Of a stretch of 35,909 bases of DNA, positions 20,544-29,139 are shown in pieces. Where the stretch lies: positions 1 through 35,909 of the forward strand of contig NZ_QWBW01000044.1 of the NCBI RefSeq assembly GCF_004117855.1, given 5' to 3'. Source of the DNA: Modicisalibacter coralii. GTDB taxonomy: Bacteria; Pseudomonadota; Gammaproteobacteria; Pseudomonadales; Halomonadaceae. The position numbers were made by a program, and so were the translations under genes. The notes below the pieces were generated by a model that made no database searches, had not been told where the DNA came from, and worked only from the letters and a program-made list of their open reading frames with translations. Position 1 is the stretch's first letter, and every line of letters starts with the position of its first letter.

Positions 20544-20571
20544 ATTGTAACCCTTTTTGCAGCTTAGCAAA
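20544..20571 (-). promoter_or_regulatory. Probable promoter for hpf-ptsN-rapZ-npr
   Basis: On the minus strand TTTGCT (20566-20571) and TACAAT (20544-20549) are 16 bases apart, about 34 bases before the hpf start. The -10 is strong (5 of 6) and the -35 moderate. The rest of the 171-bp rpoN-hpf gap has a GGCAC/GTGCC hairpin (20649-20665) just after the rpoN stop and nothing else I recognise. Confidence 0.5.
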
Positions 20572-20681
20572 CCCCCGCGGGATTACCCGAGAGGCAGGCG
20601 TGAAATTTGTCGTTCGCGGGCGGGCGTGTCGGCGGGGTGACGGGGAGCGGCACCTTCCCTGTGCCGGGTGGGACGCGGTGT

Positions 20682-22094
20682 TCAGGCGAGGCGCTTGCGC
20701 TCGCTGGAGGAGGGGATGCCCATGGCCTCGCGATACTTGGCCACGGTGCGTCGCGCGACCTGGATGCCGTCCTCGGCGAGCAGGTCGACCAGCTTGCTGT
20801 CGGAAAGCGGCTTGCGCGGCGGCTCCTCGCCGATCAGTTTCTTGAGCCGGGCGCGGATGGCGGTGCTGGAGTGCGCGTCGCCTTCGCCGCCGACGTGGCT
20901 CGAAAAGAAGTACTTGAGTTCGAAGACGCCGCGCGGGGTATGGATGAACTTCTGGGTGGTCACCCGCGAGATGGTCGATTCGTGCATCTCCACGGCCTGG
21001 GCGATGTCGGCGAGGATCAGGGGCTTCATGGCTTCCTCGCCGCGCTCGAGGAAGTCGAGCTGGCGCGTCATGATCTCGCGGCCGACCTTGAGCAGGGTGT
21101 CGTTGCGGCTCGACAGGCTCTTGATCAGCCAGCGGGCCTCCTGCAGGTGCTGCTTCATGAAGGTATTGTCGTCGCTCTTGTCGGCGCGGCGGATCAGGGC
21201 GGCGTAGTCGGGCTGGATGCGCAGTCGTGGCAGCGCCTCCGGGTTGAGTTCGATGCGCCAGCCGTCGCGCACGTGGCGGGCGAGCAGGTCGGGGATCACG
21301 TAGTCGCTGGCACTGTCGTCGAAGGCCTGGCCCGGGCGCGGGTCGAGCGCGCGGATCAGGGCGATCACCGAATCCAGCTGGTCGTCCTCGAGGCGCAGGC
21401 GCCGCTTGAGCAGCTTGCGATCGTCACCGGCGAGCGCTTCGAGGAACTGGCGAACCAGGCGCTTGGCCTGGGGCAGCAGCGGCGTGTCGTCGGGCAGGGT
21501 GCCGAGCTGGAGCAGCAGGCACTCGCGCAGGTCGCGGGCGAACACCCCGGTCGGGTCGAACTGTTGCAGACGGTAGAGGACCTGCTCGACATCGCTGGCG
21601 CGGAGTCCGGCGAGGCCCTGGGCGCGAAGTCCTTCGGCGAGGGCGTCGAGCTCGCCGTCGAGATAGCCGTCGGCGGTGATCGCGTCGATCAGGGTCTCGG
21701 CGATCAGCCGCTCGCGGGTGTCGAGATCGGCCATGTCGAGCTGCCAGAGCAGGTGGTCCTGAAGGCTCTCGCCGGCGGCGTTGCGGTCGAAGTCGGGGCC
21801 GTCCTCGCTGCGACTGCCGGCCGGCGCGAGGTCCTGATAGGTATCGGACCAGTCGCTGTCGACGCTCAGTTCGTCGGGGATGTCCTGGCTCCAGTCATCC
21901 TCGGCCGGTTCGCTGGACGCGGTCTCGCCGAACTCTTCCTCCATCTCGAGCATGGGATTGGACTCGAGCGCCTGCTGGATCTCCTGGCGCAGGTCCAGCG
22001 TCGACAGCTGCAGCAACTGGATGGCCTGCTGCAGCTGTGGCGTCATGGTCAACTGGGTGCCGACCCGAAGCTGCAACGTGGGTTTCATAGCCAT
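20682..22094 (-). CDS. rpoN: RNA polymerase sigma-54 factor
   Basis: RpoN (470 residues) directs RNA polymerase to -24/-12 promoters and needs an AAA+ activator to melt DNA. Region I is the glutamine/leucine-rich N-terminus (MTPQLQQAIQLLQLSTLDL, 17-35). An acidic region II follows (about 55-100), then the core-binding domain. The helix-turn-helix is in region III, and the RpoN box ARRTVAKYRE at 447-456 contacts the -24 element. All parts are intact. Start is ATG 22094; MKP at 22088 is a close alternative. Upstream lies an exact sigma-54 promoter consensus, suggesting self-regulation. Confidence 0.97.
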   Translation of the reverse strand: MAMKPTLQLRVGTQLTMTPQLQQAIQLLQLSTLDLRQEIQQALESNPMLEMEEEFGETASSEPAEDDWSQDIPDELSVDSDWSDTYQDLAPAGSRSEDGPDFDRNAAGESLQDHLLWQLDMADLDTRERLIAETLIDAITADGYLDGELDALAEGLRAQGLAGLRASDVEQVLYRLQQFDPTGVFARDLRECLLLQLGTLPDDTPLLPQAKRLVRQFLEALAGDDRKLLKRRLRLEDDQLDSVIALIRALDPRPGQAFDDSASDYVIPDLLARHVRDGWRIELNPEALPRLRIQPDYAALIRRADKSDDNTFMKQHLQEARWLIKSLSSRNDTLLKVGREIMTRQLDFLERGEEAMKPLILADIAQAVEMHESTISRVTTQKFIHTPRGVFELKYFFSSHVGGEGDAHSSTAIRARLKKLIGEEPPRKPLSDSKLVDLLAEDGIQVARRTVAKYREAMGIPSSSERKRLA

Positions 22095-22145
22095 GGCGAA
22101 GAAGCGTCATCGAGAGAATTTGTCGACACGTTATCCTGACGCCGA

Positions 22146-22161
22146 AAGGCTTGCAAGCCTT
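22146..22161. repeat. 16-bp perfect palindrome at the predicted rpoN start site
   Basis: AAGGCTTGCAAGCCTT is perfectly self-complementary over 16 bp. It begins 2 bp downstream of the sigma-54 -12 element and would span the predicted transcription start (about 22153). It could be an operator or a hairpin at the extreme 5' end of the rpoN message. It lacks a following T-run sufficient for a terminator. Confidence 0.6.
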
Positions 22162-22163
22162 AA

Positions 22164-22179
22164 AGCAATAACCGTGCCA
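22164..22179 (-). promoter_or_regulatory. Sigma-54 (-24/-12) promoter upstream of rpoN
   Basis: The minus strand reads TGGCACGGTTATTGCT, an exact fit to the sigma-54 consensus TGGCACG-N4-TTGCW. The GG (22177-22178) and GC (22165-22166) dinucleotides are separated by the required 10 bases. Transcription would start near 22153, about 59 bases before the rpoN ATG. It lies in the 165-bp lptB-rpoN gap. No activator gene is in this window. Confidence 0.7.
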
Positions 22180-22220
22180 CTATTCCGGCGGCCGGCTCGC
22201 GGCGATGCCTTGCAAGACGC

Positions 22221-22251
22221 GGCGCCGAGGCAGGAGGGGCGGGACGGCGCC
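22221..22251 (-). terminator. GC-rich stem-loop after lptB
   Basis: GGCGCCG (22221-22227) pairs perfectly with CGGCGCC (22245-22251) just 8 bp past the lptB stop. No U-tract follows. It may attenuate read-through from the lpt operon into rpoN. Confidence 0.4.
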
Positions 22252-22259
22252 GGTCGCGA

Positions 22260-22985
22260 CTACAGGCGGAATTCGTTGCCCAGGTAGACCTCGCGGACCT
22301 TCTTGCTGGCGAGGATCGCCTCGGCGCCGCCCTCGGCGATGATCTGGCCGTCGCCGACGATGTAGGCCTTGTCGCAGATATCCAGTGTCTCGCGGACGTT
22401 GTGATCGGTGATCAGGATGCCGATGCCCCGGTCGCGAAGCTGGCGGATGATGCCCTTGATCTCGCCCACCGAGATCGGATCGACGCCGGCGAACGGCTCG
22501 TCGAGCAGGATGAAGGCCGGTTCGGTGGCCAGCGAGCGGGCGATCTCCACGCGGCGGCGTTCGCCGCCGGACAGGCTCATGCCCATGTTGTCGCGAATGT
22601 GGTCGATGTGGAACTCCTCGAGCAGGTGCTCGAGCTGCGTCCGGCGGGCGGCCTTGTCGAGATCCCGGCGGGTCTCGAGGATCGCCATGATGTTGTCGGC
22701 CACCGAGAGCTTGCGGAAGATCGAGGCCTCCTGAGGGAGGTAGCCGATCCCCGCGCGAGCCCGGTGATGCATGGGCGCCCGGCTGAGGTCCTGGTCGTCG
22801 ATCGCCACTTCGCCGGCGTCGGCGCGCACCAGCCCCACGATCATGTAGAACGAGGTGGTCTTGCCGGCGCCGTTGGGGCCCAGCAGGCCGACGATGCTGC
22901 CCTGACCGATGGTCAGGCTGATGTCCTGGACCACCCGGCGATTCTTGTAGCTCTTGGCCAGATGGCTGGCGGTGAGCGTCTTCAT
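22260..22985 (-). CDS. lptB: LPS export ABC transporter ATP-binding protein LptB
   Basis: LptB (241 residues) is the cytoplasmic ATPase that powers LPS extraction with LptF/LptG. Walker A is GPNGAGKT (36-43), the ABC signature is LSGGERRR, and Walker B is [13 protein letters not shown], with the switch histidine in [10 protein letters not shown]. The start [14 protein letters not shown] lines up with E. coli MATLTAKNLAKAYK. An upstream ATG at 23021 overlaps the lptA stop by ATGA but adds 12 residues without homology and has no ribosome-binding site. LptF and LptG genes are not in this window. Confidence 0.96.
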   Translation of the reverse strand: MKTLTASHLAKSYKNRRVVQDISLTIGQGSIVGLLGPNGAGKTTSFYMIVGLVRADAGEVAIDDQDLSRAPMHHRARAGIGYLPQEASIFRKLSVADNIMAILETRRDLDKAARRTQLEHLLEEFHIDHIRDNMGMSLSGGERRRVEIARSLATEPAFILLDEPFAGVDPISVGEIKGIIRQLRDRGIGILITDHNVRETLDICDKAYIVGDGQIIAEGGAEAILASKKVREVYLGNEFRL

Positions 22986-23017
22986 CGCGGACGATTCTCC
23001 TCGGTTGTCGGCGCGCG

Positions 23018-23533
23018 TCATTGCGACGACTTGGGGGTGAGGGTCATGCGCACGCGCTGGTCCTGGCTGCCCTGGGCGTTGGAGCGGGCCTGGACCTTGC
23101 GACTGTCGAGATAGTATTCGACATAGGCGCCGTTGAAGGTGTCCTTGGCCTGATGCAGCTCGGCGTGGCCGATCAGTTCGACGCGGCGCGCCCCGGCATG
23201 GTAGACGACGGTGTCGCCCCAGCCCTTGACCAGTTCGTCATCGGGGGCCGGGCGCTGCTCGAGGTAGGCGCGCTGCTGCTGGCCGGTGGCGGTGACCCGG
23301 GTCACTTCGCCCTGGTCGTTGCGTTCGATCTCGACCCGGTGGGCCTTGAGCACCATGCTGCCCTGCTGCATGTCGACGTTGCCGGTGTAGACGGCGGTGC
23401 CGGCGCGGTCGTCGAGCTCGAGGCGATCGGCGGCGACGTTGATGGGTTGGCTGGCATCGCTCTCCAGCGCCATGGCCGATGGCGCGAGCAGGGTCAGCGC
23501 GGTCAGGCCGAGTCCGGCGAGGTAGGCTCGCAT
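23018..23533 (-). CDS. lptA: LPS transport periplasmic protein LptA
   Basis: LptA (171 residues) forms the periplasmic bridge that carries LPS from LptC to LptD. A signal peptide is visible ([22 protein letters not shown], cleavage after about residue 22). The OstA beta-jellyroll domain follows (about 30-150), with the [23 protein letters not shown] segment typical of the family. GTGAGGAT lies just upstream of ATG 23533. It lies between lptC (8-bp gap) and lptB. Confidence 0.94.
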   Translation of the reverse strand: MRAYLAGLGLTALTLLAPSAMALESDASQPINVAADRLELDDRAGTAVYTGNVDMQQGSMVLKAHRVEIERNDQGEVTRVTATGQQQRAYLEQRPAPDDELVKGWGDTVVYHAGARRVELIGHAELHQAKDTFNGAYVEYYLDSRKVQARSNAQGSQDQRVRMTLTPKSSQ

Positions 23534-23541
23534 GGGTATCC

Positions 23542-24120
23542 TCACTGTTGACTGATCGGCGGGTGAAAACCGTGGACGTCGCCGGCCAGGCGCAGTTGGC
23601 CGGTGTCGATCCAGGCGTCGAAGCGCTCGCCGCGGACCCGCTGGCGGTGCTTGTGAAGCACCGTCTCGGTGTCGCTCCAGGCGTGGCGCTGGTCGGCATC
23701 GTAGATCAGGGTCTGGCTGTTGATCCGCCACCCTTCACCGGGCGTCTGGAGCTGGGCGTCGCCGGTCAGGATCAGCGGGTTGCCGCCGGTTTCCAGCCTA
23801 CCCTTGTCGGCGGTGGCGAACCAGACCCGGCCCTTGGCGTCGACGAGCCGCCCGTCCGGGGTGTCGAGGCGGGTCACGTCGTCACCTGGGGTGTGCTCGA
23901 GACGCGGTGTGGCGAGGCGCTGGTAGGCCTGGCCCTGGCTGTCGAAGCGCGTCAGCTCGGCGTCTTCGAGGTAGTAGTCGGGCTCGCCGGTCTCGCCCTC
24001 GGGGACCGGGCCGGGCGGCGCACTGCCGCGCTGTTCGATGACCGAGAGCACCCCGCCCAGCGCGATCAGCAGCACCACGAGCCACCACTTGGCCGACAGG
24101 CGCGGGAGACGCATCGCCAT
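23542..24120 (-). CDS. lptC: LPS export system protein LptC
   Basis: LptC (192 residues) is anchored in the inner membrane by a single N-terminal helix (about 11-27, KWWLVVLLIALGGVLSV) and hands LPS from LptBFG to LptA. The periplasmic part is the expected beta-jellyroll, with YYLEDAELTRFDSQGQ and LTGDAQLQTPGEGWRI motifs. The start at 24120 is one base from the kdsC stop, so translation is coupled. A second ATG at 24114 is possible. Confidence 0.93.
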   Translation of the reverse strand: MAMRLPRLSAKWWLVVLLIALGGVLSVIEQRGSAPPGPVPEGETGEPDYYLEDAELTRFDSQGQAYQRLATPRLEHTPGDDVTRLDTPDGRLVDAKGRVWFATADKGRLETGGNPLILTGDAQLQTPGEGWRINSQTLIYDADQRHAWSDTETVLHKHRQRVRGERFDAWIDTGQLRLAGDVHGFHPPISQQ

Positions 24121-24121
24121 G

Positions 24122-24679
24122 TCAGGCCTGGCCGTGCAGGTAGGTGTCGAGCACCGACGCCCAGTGGCCCTGGAGCTCGAGCAGGCCGTCGCAGATCTCG
24201 CGGACGGCACCGTGGCCGCCGGCGCGCTCGGTCACCCAGACCGCATGCTCGCGGATATAACGCGGGGCGTTGGGTACGCTGATGCCCAGGCCGGCGCGCT
24301 TGATGGGCGCCAGGTCGGGCAGGTCGTCGCCGCAGTAGGCGACCTGATGCATCTCCAGACCGAGCCGCTGGATCAGGCGGCGCAGCAGGTCGAGCTTGGC
24401 GTCGCTGCCCTGGAAGACGTGCTCGATGCCCAGCGCCGCGGCGCGCCGGGTGACCATCGGCGAATCGCGCCCGGTGATCAGCGCGACCTCGACACCGGCC
24501 TGACGCAGCAGCTTGATGCCCTGGCCATCCTGGGTCGAGAAGGCCTTGGTCTCCTGACCGTCGGCCTGGAAATAGAGCTGGCCGTCGGTCATCACGCCGT
24601 CCACGTCGAGCGCCAGCAGGCGCACGTGGCGGGCGCGCTCCACGAGGGCGGGATGGTTGAGGCGCGGGTCGAGAACCAT
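24122..24679 (-). CDS. kdsC: 3-deoxy-D-manno-octulosonate 8-phosphate phosphatase KdsC
   Basis: KdsC (185 residues) removes phosphate from Kdo-8-phosphate to give Kdo for LPS. It is a cap-less HAD hydrolase: motif I is LALDVDGVMTDG with nucleophile Asp25 and acid/base Asp27, motif II lies in ITGRDSP, and motif III is YCGDDLPDL. AAGGAG precedes ATG 24679. Its place between kdsD and lptC links Kdo synthesis to LPS export. Confidence 0.95.
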   Translation of the reverse strand: MVLDPRLNHPALVERARHVRLLALDVDGVMTDGQLYFQADGQETKAFSTQDGQGIKLLRQAGVEVALITGRDSPMVTRRAAALGIEHVFQGSDAKLDLLRRLIQRLGLEMHQVAYCGDDLPDLAPIKRAGLGISVPNAPRYIREHAVWVTERAGGHGAVREICDGLLELQGHWASVLDTYLHGQA

Positions 24680-24731
24680 GAGTGTCTCCTTGAATTGCGT
24701 GACGACGCGACTGGCCTCGCGTGGCGGATGG

Positions 24732-25712
24732 CTAGATGACGCCGCTGGTCAGCAGGTCGTGCATGTGCAGGGCACCGACCGGGCGGTCCTCGGCGTCGAC
24801 CACCGCCAGCGCGGTGATGCGGTTGTCCTCCATGAGCTTGACCGCCTGGGCGGCGAGCACGTCGGGACGAATGCGCTTGCCGCCTGGCGTCATCACGTCG
24901 TCGACGCGCAGGGCATGCAGGTCGCTGTATTGATCGAGGGTGCGGCGCAGGTCGCCATCGGTGTAGACGCCGCACAACCGGCCCCGGGCGTCGACCACGC
25001 AGGTGAAGCCCAGCCCCTTGCGGGTGATCTCGAGCAGTGCGTCGCGCAGCGGGCTGCCGAGTGTCACGCTGGGCAGGCGCTGGCCAGTATGCATGAGGTC
25101 CTCGACCTTGAGTAGCAGGCGGCGCCCCAGGCTGCCACCGGGATGCGACAGCGCGAAATCCTCGGCGGTGAAGCCGCGGGCCTCGAGCAGGGCCACGGCG
25201 AGCGCGTCGCCGAGGGCCAGGGCGGCGGTGGTCGAGGCGGTGGGAGCCAGGTCCAGCGGACAGGCCTCGCGCTCGACGCCGGCGTCCAGATGGGCCTCGG
25301 CATGGCGGGCCAGCGCCGAGGCCGGGCGCCCGGTCATGCTGATCAGGGGGGCGCCCATGCGCTTGAGCAGCGGCAGCAGGGCGGTGATCTCCTGGGTCTC
25401 GCCGGAATTCGACAGCGCCAGTACCACGTCGCGGGCGGTGATCATGCCCAGGTCGCCGTGGCTGGCCTCGCCGGGGTGGACGTAGAAGGCCGGGGTCCCG
25501 GTGCTGGCCAGGGTGGCGGCGATCTTGCGCGCGATGTGACCCGACTTGCCCATCCCGGTGACCACCACGCGCCCTTCGCAGGCGAGTATCAGCCGGCAGG
25601 CGCGGTCGAAGTCCTCCGACAGCTTGGCGTCGAGGGCGGCGATCGCCTGCTGTTCCAGGTGCAGGGTGCGTCGCGCGCTGTCGCGAAAGGCGAACTCGGG
25701 ATCGATGGTCAT
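24732..25712 (-). CDS. kdsD: D-arabinose 5-phosphate isomerase KdsD
   Basis: KdsD (326 residues) converts ribulose-5-phosphate to arabinose-5-phosphate, the first step of Kdo synthesis. The SIS domain (about 40-180) carries GMGKSGHIARKI with Lys56, and His85 in GEASHGDLGM; Glu149 and His190 (in ALSHPGG) match further catalytic positions known in the E. coli enzyme. Two CBS domains fill about 205-326. It is the first gene of kdsD-kdsC-lptCAB and is divergent from mlaF. Confidence 0.95.
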   Translation of the reverse strand: MTIDPEFAFRDSARRTLHLEQQAIAALDAKLSEDFDRACRLILACEGRVVVTGMGKSGHIARKIAATLASTGTPAFYVHPGEASHGDLGMITARDVVLALSNSGETQEITALLPLLKRMGAPLISMTGRPASALARHAEAHLDAGVEREACPLDLAPTASTTAALALGDALAVALLEARGFTAEDFALSHPGGSLGRRLLLKVEDLMHTGQRLPSVTLGSPLRDALLEITRKGLGFTCVVDARGRLCGVYTDGDLRRTLDQYSDLHALRVDDVMTPGGKRIRPDVLAAQAVKLMEDNRITALAVVDAEDRPVGALHMHDLLTSGVI

Positions 25713-25789
25713 GACGGGATCGTGGTTGATGGCGCGCTCGAGGGGGCGCGGGCAGTGAATGGTCGACGTGGTGTCGCGACTGGACGCTC

Positions 25790-25818
25790 ATTAAACGGGC
25801 TGCAGGGCGACCATGCAA
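25790..25818 (-). promoter_or_regulatory. Sigma-70 promoter for the kdsD-kdsC-lptCAB operon
   Basis: On the minus strand TTGCAT (25813-25818) and TTTAAT (25790-25795) are separated by exactly 17 bases; the -10 matches 5 of 6 and the -35 4 of 6 positions. The leader would be about 70 bases. It is the best sigma-70 match I see in this window. Confidence 0.6.
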
Positions 25819-25839
25819 GCGCCGACGCTCTCGGGCTGG

Positions 25840-25866
25840 TTGTGCCGTCAATAGTTAGGATACAAT
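25840..25866 (+). promoter_or_regulatory. Probable promoter for the mla operon
   Basis: TTGTGC (25840-25845) and TACAAT (25861-25866) face mlaF with a short 15-base spacer; a second -10-like GATAAT is at 25871-25876. The strong -10 lies about 33 bases before the mlaF ATG. Together with the kdsD promoter it fills the 186-bp divergent gap. Confidence 0.45.
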
Positions 25867-25898
25867 GTTCGATAATTTTCGGCCATTGGGTTGCCCAG

Positions 25899-26711
25899 AT
25901 GAACGAATCGTTGCTCGTCGAGGTGGAGGGACTGCACTTCTCTCGCGGCGAGAAGGACATCTTTCGCGGCGTCGATCTGCAGGTACCCGAGGGTAAGATC
26001 ACGGCGATCATGGGTCCGAGCGGCACCGGCAAGACCACGCTGCTCAAGCTGATCGGCGGGCAGCTGTATCCCGATGCCGGGTCGGTGCGCATCGCCGGCG
26101 AGGACGTGCACCGGCTCTCGCGGCGCGCGCTGTTCCGGCTGCGCCGCCGGATGGGCATGCTGTTCCAGAGCGGGGCGCTGTTCTCCGATCTGTCGGTGTT
26201 CGAGAACGTGGCCTTTCCGCTGCGCGTGCACACCGACCTGCCAGAGGCGATGATCCGCGACATCGTGCTGATGAAGCTCGAGGCGGTGGGCTTGCGCGGG
26301 GCGCATAAGCTGATGCCGTCGGAGCTCTCCGGGGGTATGCTGCGGCGTGTCGCGCTGGCCCGGGCGATCGCCCTCGATCCGGACCTGATCCTCTACGACG
26401 AGCCCTTCGTCGGCCAGGATCCGATCTCCAAGGGCGTGCTGGTCGAGTTGATCAGGACGGTCAATCAGGCCCTGGGCCTCACCGCCGTGGTCGTGTCCCA
26501 CGACATCAAGGAGACCCTGTCGATCGCCGACTATGTCTACGTGATCTCCGATGGACAGGTCATGGCGCATGGCACTCCCTCGACGCTCAACGTCGACCAG
26601 GACGCGCGCGTGCGCCAGTTCATCCACGGCGAGCCGGACGGGCCGGTACCGTTCCACTATCCGGCCCCGGATTATTTCACCGACATCATGACAGGGAGGG
26701 CGACCTCGTGA
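25899..26711 (+). CDS. mlaF: Phospholipid ABC transporter ATP-binding protein MlaF
   Basis: MlaF (270 residues) is the ATPase of the MlaFEDB inner-membrane complex, which maintains outer-membrane lipid asymmetry. Walker A is GPSGTGKT (39-46), the signature is LSGGMLRR, and Walker B is [14 protein letters not shown], with the switch His in VSHDIKET. The frame is open upstream to 25143 as a kdsD shadow, but [17 protein letters not shown] is the family start. The last codon overlaps the mlaE GTG start (GTGA). Confidence 0.96.
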   Translation: MNESLLVEVEGLHFSRGEKDIFRGVDLQVPEGKITAIMGPSGTGKTTLLKLIGGQLYPDAGSVRIAGEDVHRLSRRALFRLRRRMGMLFQSGALFSDLSVFENVAFPLRVHTDLPEAMIRDIVLMKLEAVGLRGAHKLMPSELSGGMLRRVALARAIALDPDLILYDEPFVGQDPISKGVLVELIRTVNQALGLTAVVVSHDIKETLSIADYVYVISDGQVMAHGTPSTLNVDQDARVRQFIHGEPDGPVPFHYPAPDYFTDIMTGRATS

Positions 26712-27535
26712 GTCGTGAACGCGGTGGGCGCCGCTGGCGCCCGCGCAATCCATTGGTCCGCCAGGTCGTCGCGCTGGGGCGCGGGACGCTGAACGTGATC
26801 GATGCCCTGGGTCGGGCGGGGATGTTCCTGTTCCTGTCCTGTGTCGGCATCCCTTCGCGGGAGGGCTGGCGGCTGTGGTTGCGTCAGATGCACTTCGTGG
26901 GCGTGATGTCGCTGGCCATCGTGCTGGTCTCGGGGCTGTTCATCGGCATGGTGCTGGCCTTGCAGGGCTACACCATCCTGGTCGACTTCGGCGCCGAGGA
27001 CGCGCTGGGGCAGATGGTCGCGCTGTCGCTGTTGCGTGAGCTGGCGCCGGTGGTCGCGGCGCTGCTGTTCGCCGGGCGTGCCGGTTCGGCGCTGACCGCC
27101 GAGATCGGCCTGATGAAGGCGACCGAGCAGCTCACCAGCATGGAGATGATCGGCGTCGACCCGCTGCGGCGAGTGATCGCGCCCCGGTTGTGGGCGGGTT
27201 TCGTCTCGTTGCCGTTGCTGACCATCGGCTTCAGTGTGGTGGGCATCTGGGGCGGTTATCTGGTGGGCGTCAAGTGGCTGGGCGTCTTCGAGGGCTCCTA
27301 CTGGAGCAACATGCAGGACAGCGTGGGCTTCGTCACCGATATCGGCAACGGCCTGATCAAGAGCCTGGTCTTCGCGCTGGTGGTGACCTGGATCGCGGTC
27401 TTCCAGGGCTACGACCTGGTGCCCACCTCCGAGGGTATCTCCCGGGCGACCACGCGCACCGTGGTGTATGCCTCGCTGGCGATACTCGGGCTCGACTTCG
27501 TGCTCACGGCGATCATGTTTGGAGAGATCGGATGA
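26708..27535 (+). CDS. mlaE: Phospholipid ABC transporter permease MlaE
   Basis: MlaE (275 residues) is the membrane permease of the Mla complex. It has about five to six hydrophobic helices, preceded by an amphipathic N-terminal helix. Family motifs include [15 protein letters not shown]-like [16 protein letters not shown] (about 77-92), [18 protein letters not shown] (about 114-131) and [15 protein letters not shown]. The start is GTG, overlapping the mlaF stop; the ATG of mlaD overlaps its end. Confidence 0.95.
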   Translation: MSRERGGRRWRPRNPLVRQVVALGRGTLNVIDALGRAGMFLFLSCVGIPSREGWRLWLRQMHFVGVMSLAIVLVSGLFIGMVLALQGYTILVDFGAEDALGQMVALSLLRELAPVVAALLFAGRAGSALTAEIGLMKATEQLTSMEMIGVDPLRRVIAPRLWAGFVSLPLLTIGFSVVGIWGGYLVGVKWLGVFEGSYWSNMQDSVGFVTDIGNGLIKSLVFALVVTWIAVFQGYDLVPTSEGISRATTRTVVYASLAILGLDFVLTAIMFGEIG

Positions 27536-27996
27536 AACGCAGCAAGATCATGGAATTCGGTGTCGGCCTGTTCATGCTGGCCGGCATCCTGGGGCTGGTG
27601 TTCCTGGGGCTGCGTGTCAGTGGCCTGGGAAGTGGCGTCAACGGTGACACCTTCACGCTGCACGCGAATTTCGCCAACATCGGTGGGCTCAAGGTGCGCT
27701 CCAAGGTGACCTTGGCCGGTGTCGATGTGGGCCGGGTGACGGACATCGAACTCGATCCCAAGTGGTTCGATGCCCGGGTCACCATGGCGATCGACGACAA
27801 GCTCGAGGACAAGGTTCCCCGCGACAGCACGGCGGCGATACTCACCGCCGGGCTGCTCGGCGAGCAGTACGTCGGGCTGTCGCTCGGCGGCGACCCGGAC
27901 ACCCTCAAGGACGGCGACACGATCCGCGACACCCAGCAGGCGCTGGTGCTCGAGGAACTGATTCAGCAGTTCGTGTCGAACATGGTGAAGAAATGA
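27532..27996 (+). CDS. mlaD: Phospholipid transport substrate-binding protein MlaD (MCE domain)
   Basis: MlaD (154 residues) forms a hexameric MCE ring above MlaE through which phospholipid passes. One N-terminal membrane helix (about 8-28) is followed by the MCE domain (about 37-118), with [20 protein letters not shown] and the central-pore [13 protein letters not shown] segment near 105-117. Length is near the shorter side of the family. Start ATG overlaps the mlaE stop. Confidence 0.95.
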   Translation: MKRSKIMEFGVGLFMLAGILGLVFLGLRVSGLGSGVNGDTFTLHANFANIGGLKVRSKVTLAGVDVGRVTDIELDPKWFDARVTMAIDDKLEDKVPRDSTAAILTAGLLGEQYVGLSLGGDPDTLKDGDTIRDTQQALVLEELIQQFVSNMVKK

Positions 27997-28012
27997 TGCG
28001 CGGAGGCCATCG

Positions 28013-28684
28013 ATGATGACAGTCAAACGCTTTTCTGGGATGGGGCGCTTTCTGGCCATGAGCCTGTTGCTGCTGGGTCTGCTGGCGTCGGGTGTGACGT
28101 TGGCCGCGCAGACGCCCCAGCAGAGCCCCGAGCAGTTGATCCGCAACAGCGTCAACGAGCTGATGGGCAAGATCGAGGGGCGCAAGGACTACTACGCCCA
28201 GCATCCCGGCGAGCTGGAATCGCTGGTCGACAACAGTCTCAAGGACATCGCCGACTTCCACTACATCGCCGCCAGCGTGATGGGGCGCTATTTCCGCGCT
28301 GCCACCCCGGCGCAGCGTTCGCGGTTCGCCGATACCTTCCGCCAGACGCTGATCGATACCTACGCCAAGGGGCTGGTGACCTTCGACTATCGCGACCTGC
28401 GCGTGCTCGATGGCTCGAGCGGCCGCTACGACGATCAGGCGAGCGTCGACATGGAAGTGGTCGCCGAGGATGGCAAGGTCTATCCGGTGAGCTACACGCT
28501 GCGGCTCGACGACGGTCAGTGGAAGGTCGTCAACGTGATCGTCAACGGCATCAACCTGGGGCTGACGTTCCGCAACCAGTTCGATCAGGCGATGCGCGAT
28601 AACAACCGCGATTACGACGCGGTGATCGACGGCTGGTCGCCGAACGTGGGGACCGACGAGCTGGAAAAGGGGAGTCAGGGGTGA
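28013..28684 (+). CDS. mlaC: Periplasmic phospholipid-binding protein MlaC
   Basis: MlaC (223 residues) shuttles phospholipid across the periplasm between MlaD and the outer-membrane MlaA complex. A signal peptide is clear (FLAMSLLLLGLLASGVTLAA, cleavage about residue 32). The mature part carries the ANYNFDYMAASVMG-like region (IADFHYIAASVMGRYFRAA) and GQWKVVNVIVNGINLGLTFRNQF, the family's C-terminal signature. Start ATG 28013 with GGAG upstream. It ends overlapping mlaB. Confidence 0.94.
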   Translation: MMTVKRFSGMGRFLAMSLLLLGLLASGVTLAAQTPQQSPEQLIRNSVNELMGKIEGRKDYYAQHPGELESLVDNSLKDIADFHYIAASVMGRYFRAATPAQRSRFADTFRQTLIDTYAKGLVTFDYRDLRVLDGSSGRYDDQASVDMEVVAEDGKVYPVSYTLRLDDGQWKVVNVIVNGINLGLTFRNQFDQAMRDNNRDYDAVIDGWSPNVGTDELEKGSQG

Positions 28685-29022
28685 AACGACTCCTCGACCA
28701 GCCCGAGGCGCGCCTCGAGGTCGACGAGGAGAGCGCCACCCTGGCCGCCAGCGGCGACGCCGACTTCGAGGTCGCCGCGGCGCTCGCCGCCCGGGGCTGC
28801 GAGTGGCTGGAGGCGCGCCCGCCGGGCAGTGCGGTGTGCTTCGATCTGTGCGGCGTCAGCCGGGTCAGCAGCGCGGCGATCAGTGTCGTCCTCGAGTGGC
28901 TGCGCTGCGCGCGACGCCAGCAGCTCGAGGTGACGACGGTACGGCTCTCGGCGCCACTGGCGAGGCTGACCGACATGGCCGGCCTCGATCTGCTCTTTCC
29001 CCACCTCGAGAAGCCCACCTGA
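28681..29022 (+). CDS. mlaB: STAS-domain protein MlaB
   Basis: MlaB (113 residues) is the small cytoplasmic STAS protein that binds MlaF and is needed for stability and activity of the transporter. The core DLCGVSRVSSAAISVVLEWL (about 58-77) is the STAS motif with the serine pair where phosphorylation occurs in related anti-anti-sigma factors. Start is GTG, overlapping the mlaC stop (GTGA). It closes the five-gene mla operon. Confidence 0.9.
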   Translation: MKRLLDQPEARLEVDEESATLAASGDADFEVAAALAARGCEWLEARPPGSAVCFDLCGVSRVSSAAISVVLEWLRCARRQQLEVTTVRLSAPLARLTDMAGLDLLFPHLEKPT

Positions 29023-29082
29023 CGGCTTTCCCATCGCCATCGACGGCGCTTTTCATTACCATGGGCGGTCATTGATCCTGAG

Positions 29083-29107
29083 CCCGTTGCCGGCATCCGG
29101 TGACGGG
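29083..29107 (+). terminator. Stem-loop between mlaB and ibaG
   Basis: CCCGTTGCCGG (29083-29093) pairs with CCGGTGACGGG (29097-29107) apart from a two-base mismatch, with a CAT loop. It lies in the 117-bp mlaB-ibaG gap. The following bases CCCCATTCTTTC are only weakly T-rich, so partial termination is the most I would propose. Confidence 0.35.
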
Positions 29108-29139
29108 CCCCATTCTTTCGACAGGAGTCGTCACGACCC

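Noticed and set aside
20607-22139. 510-codon plus-strand open frame opposite rpoN
   Set aside because: Antisense to rpoN across its whole length, without any family signature.
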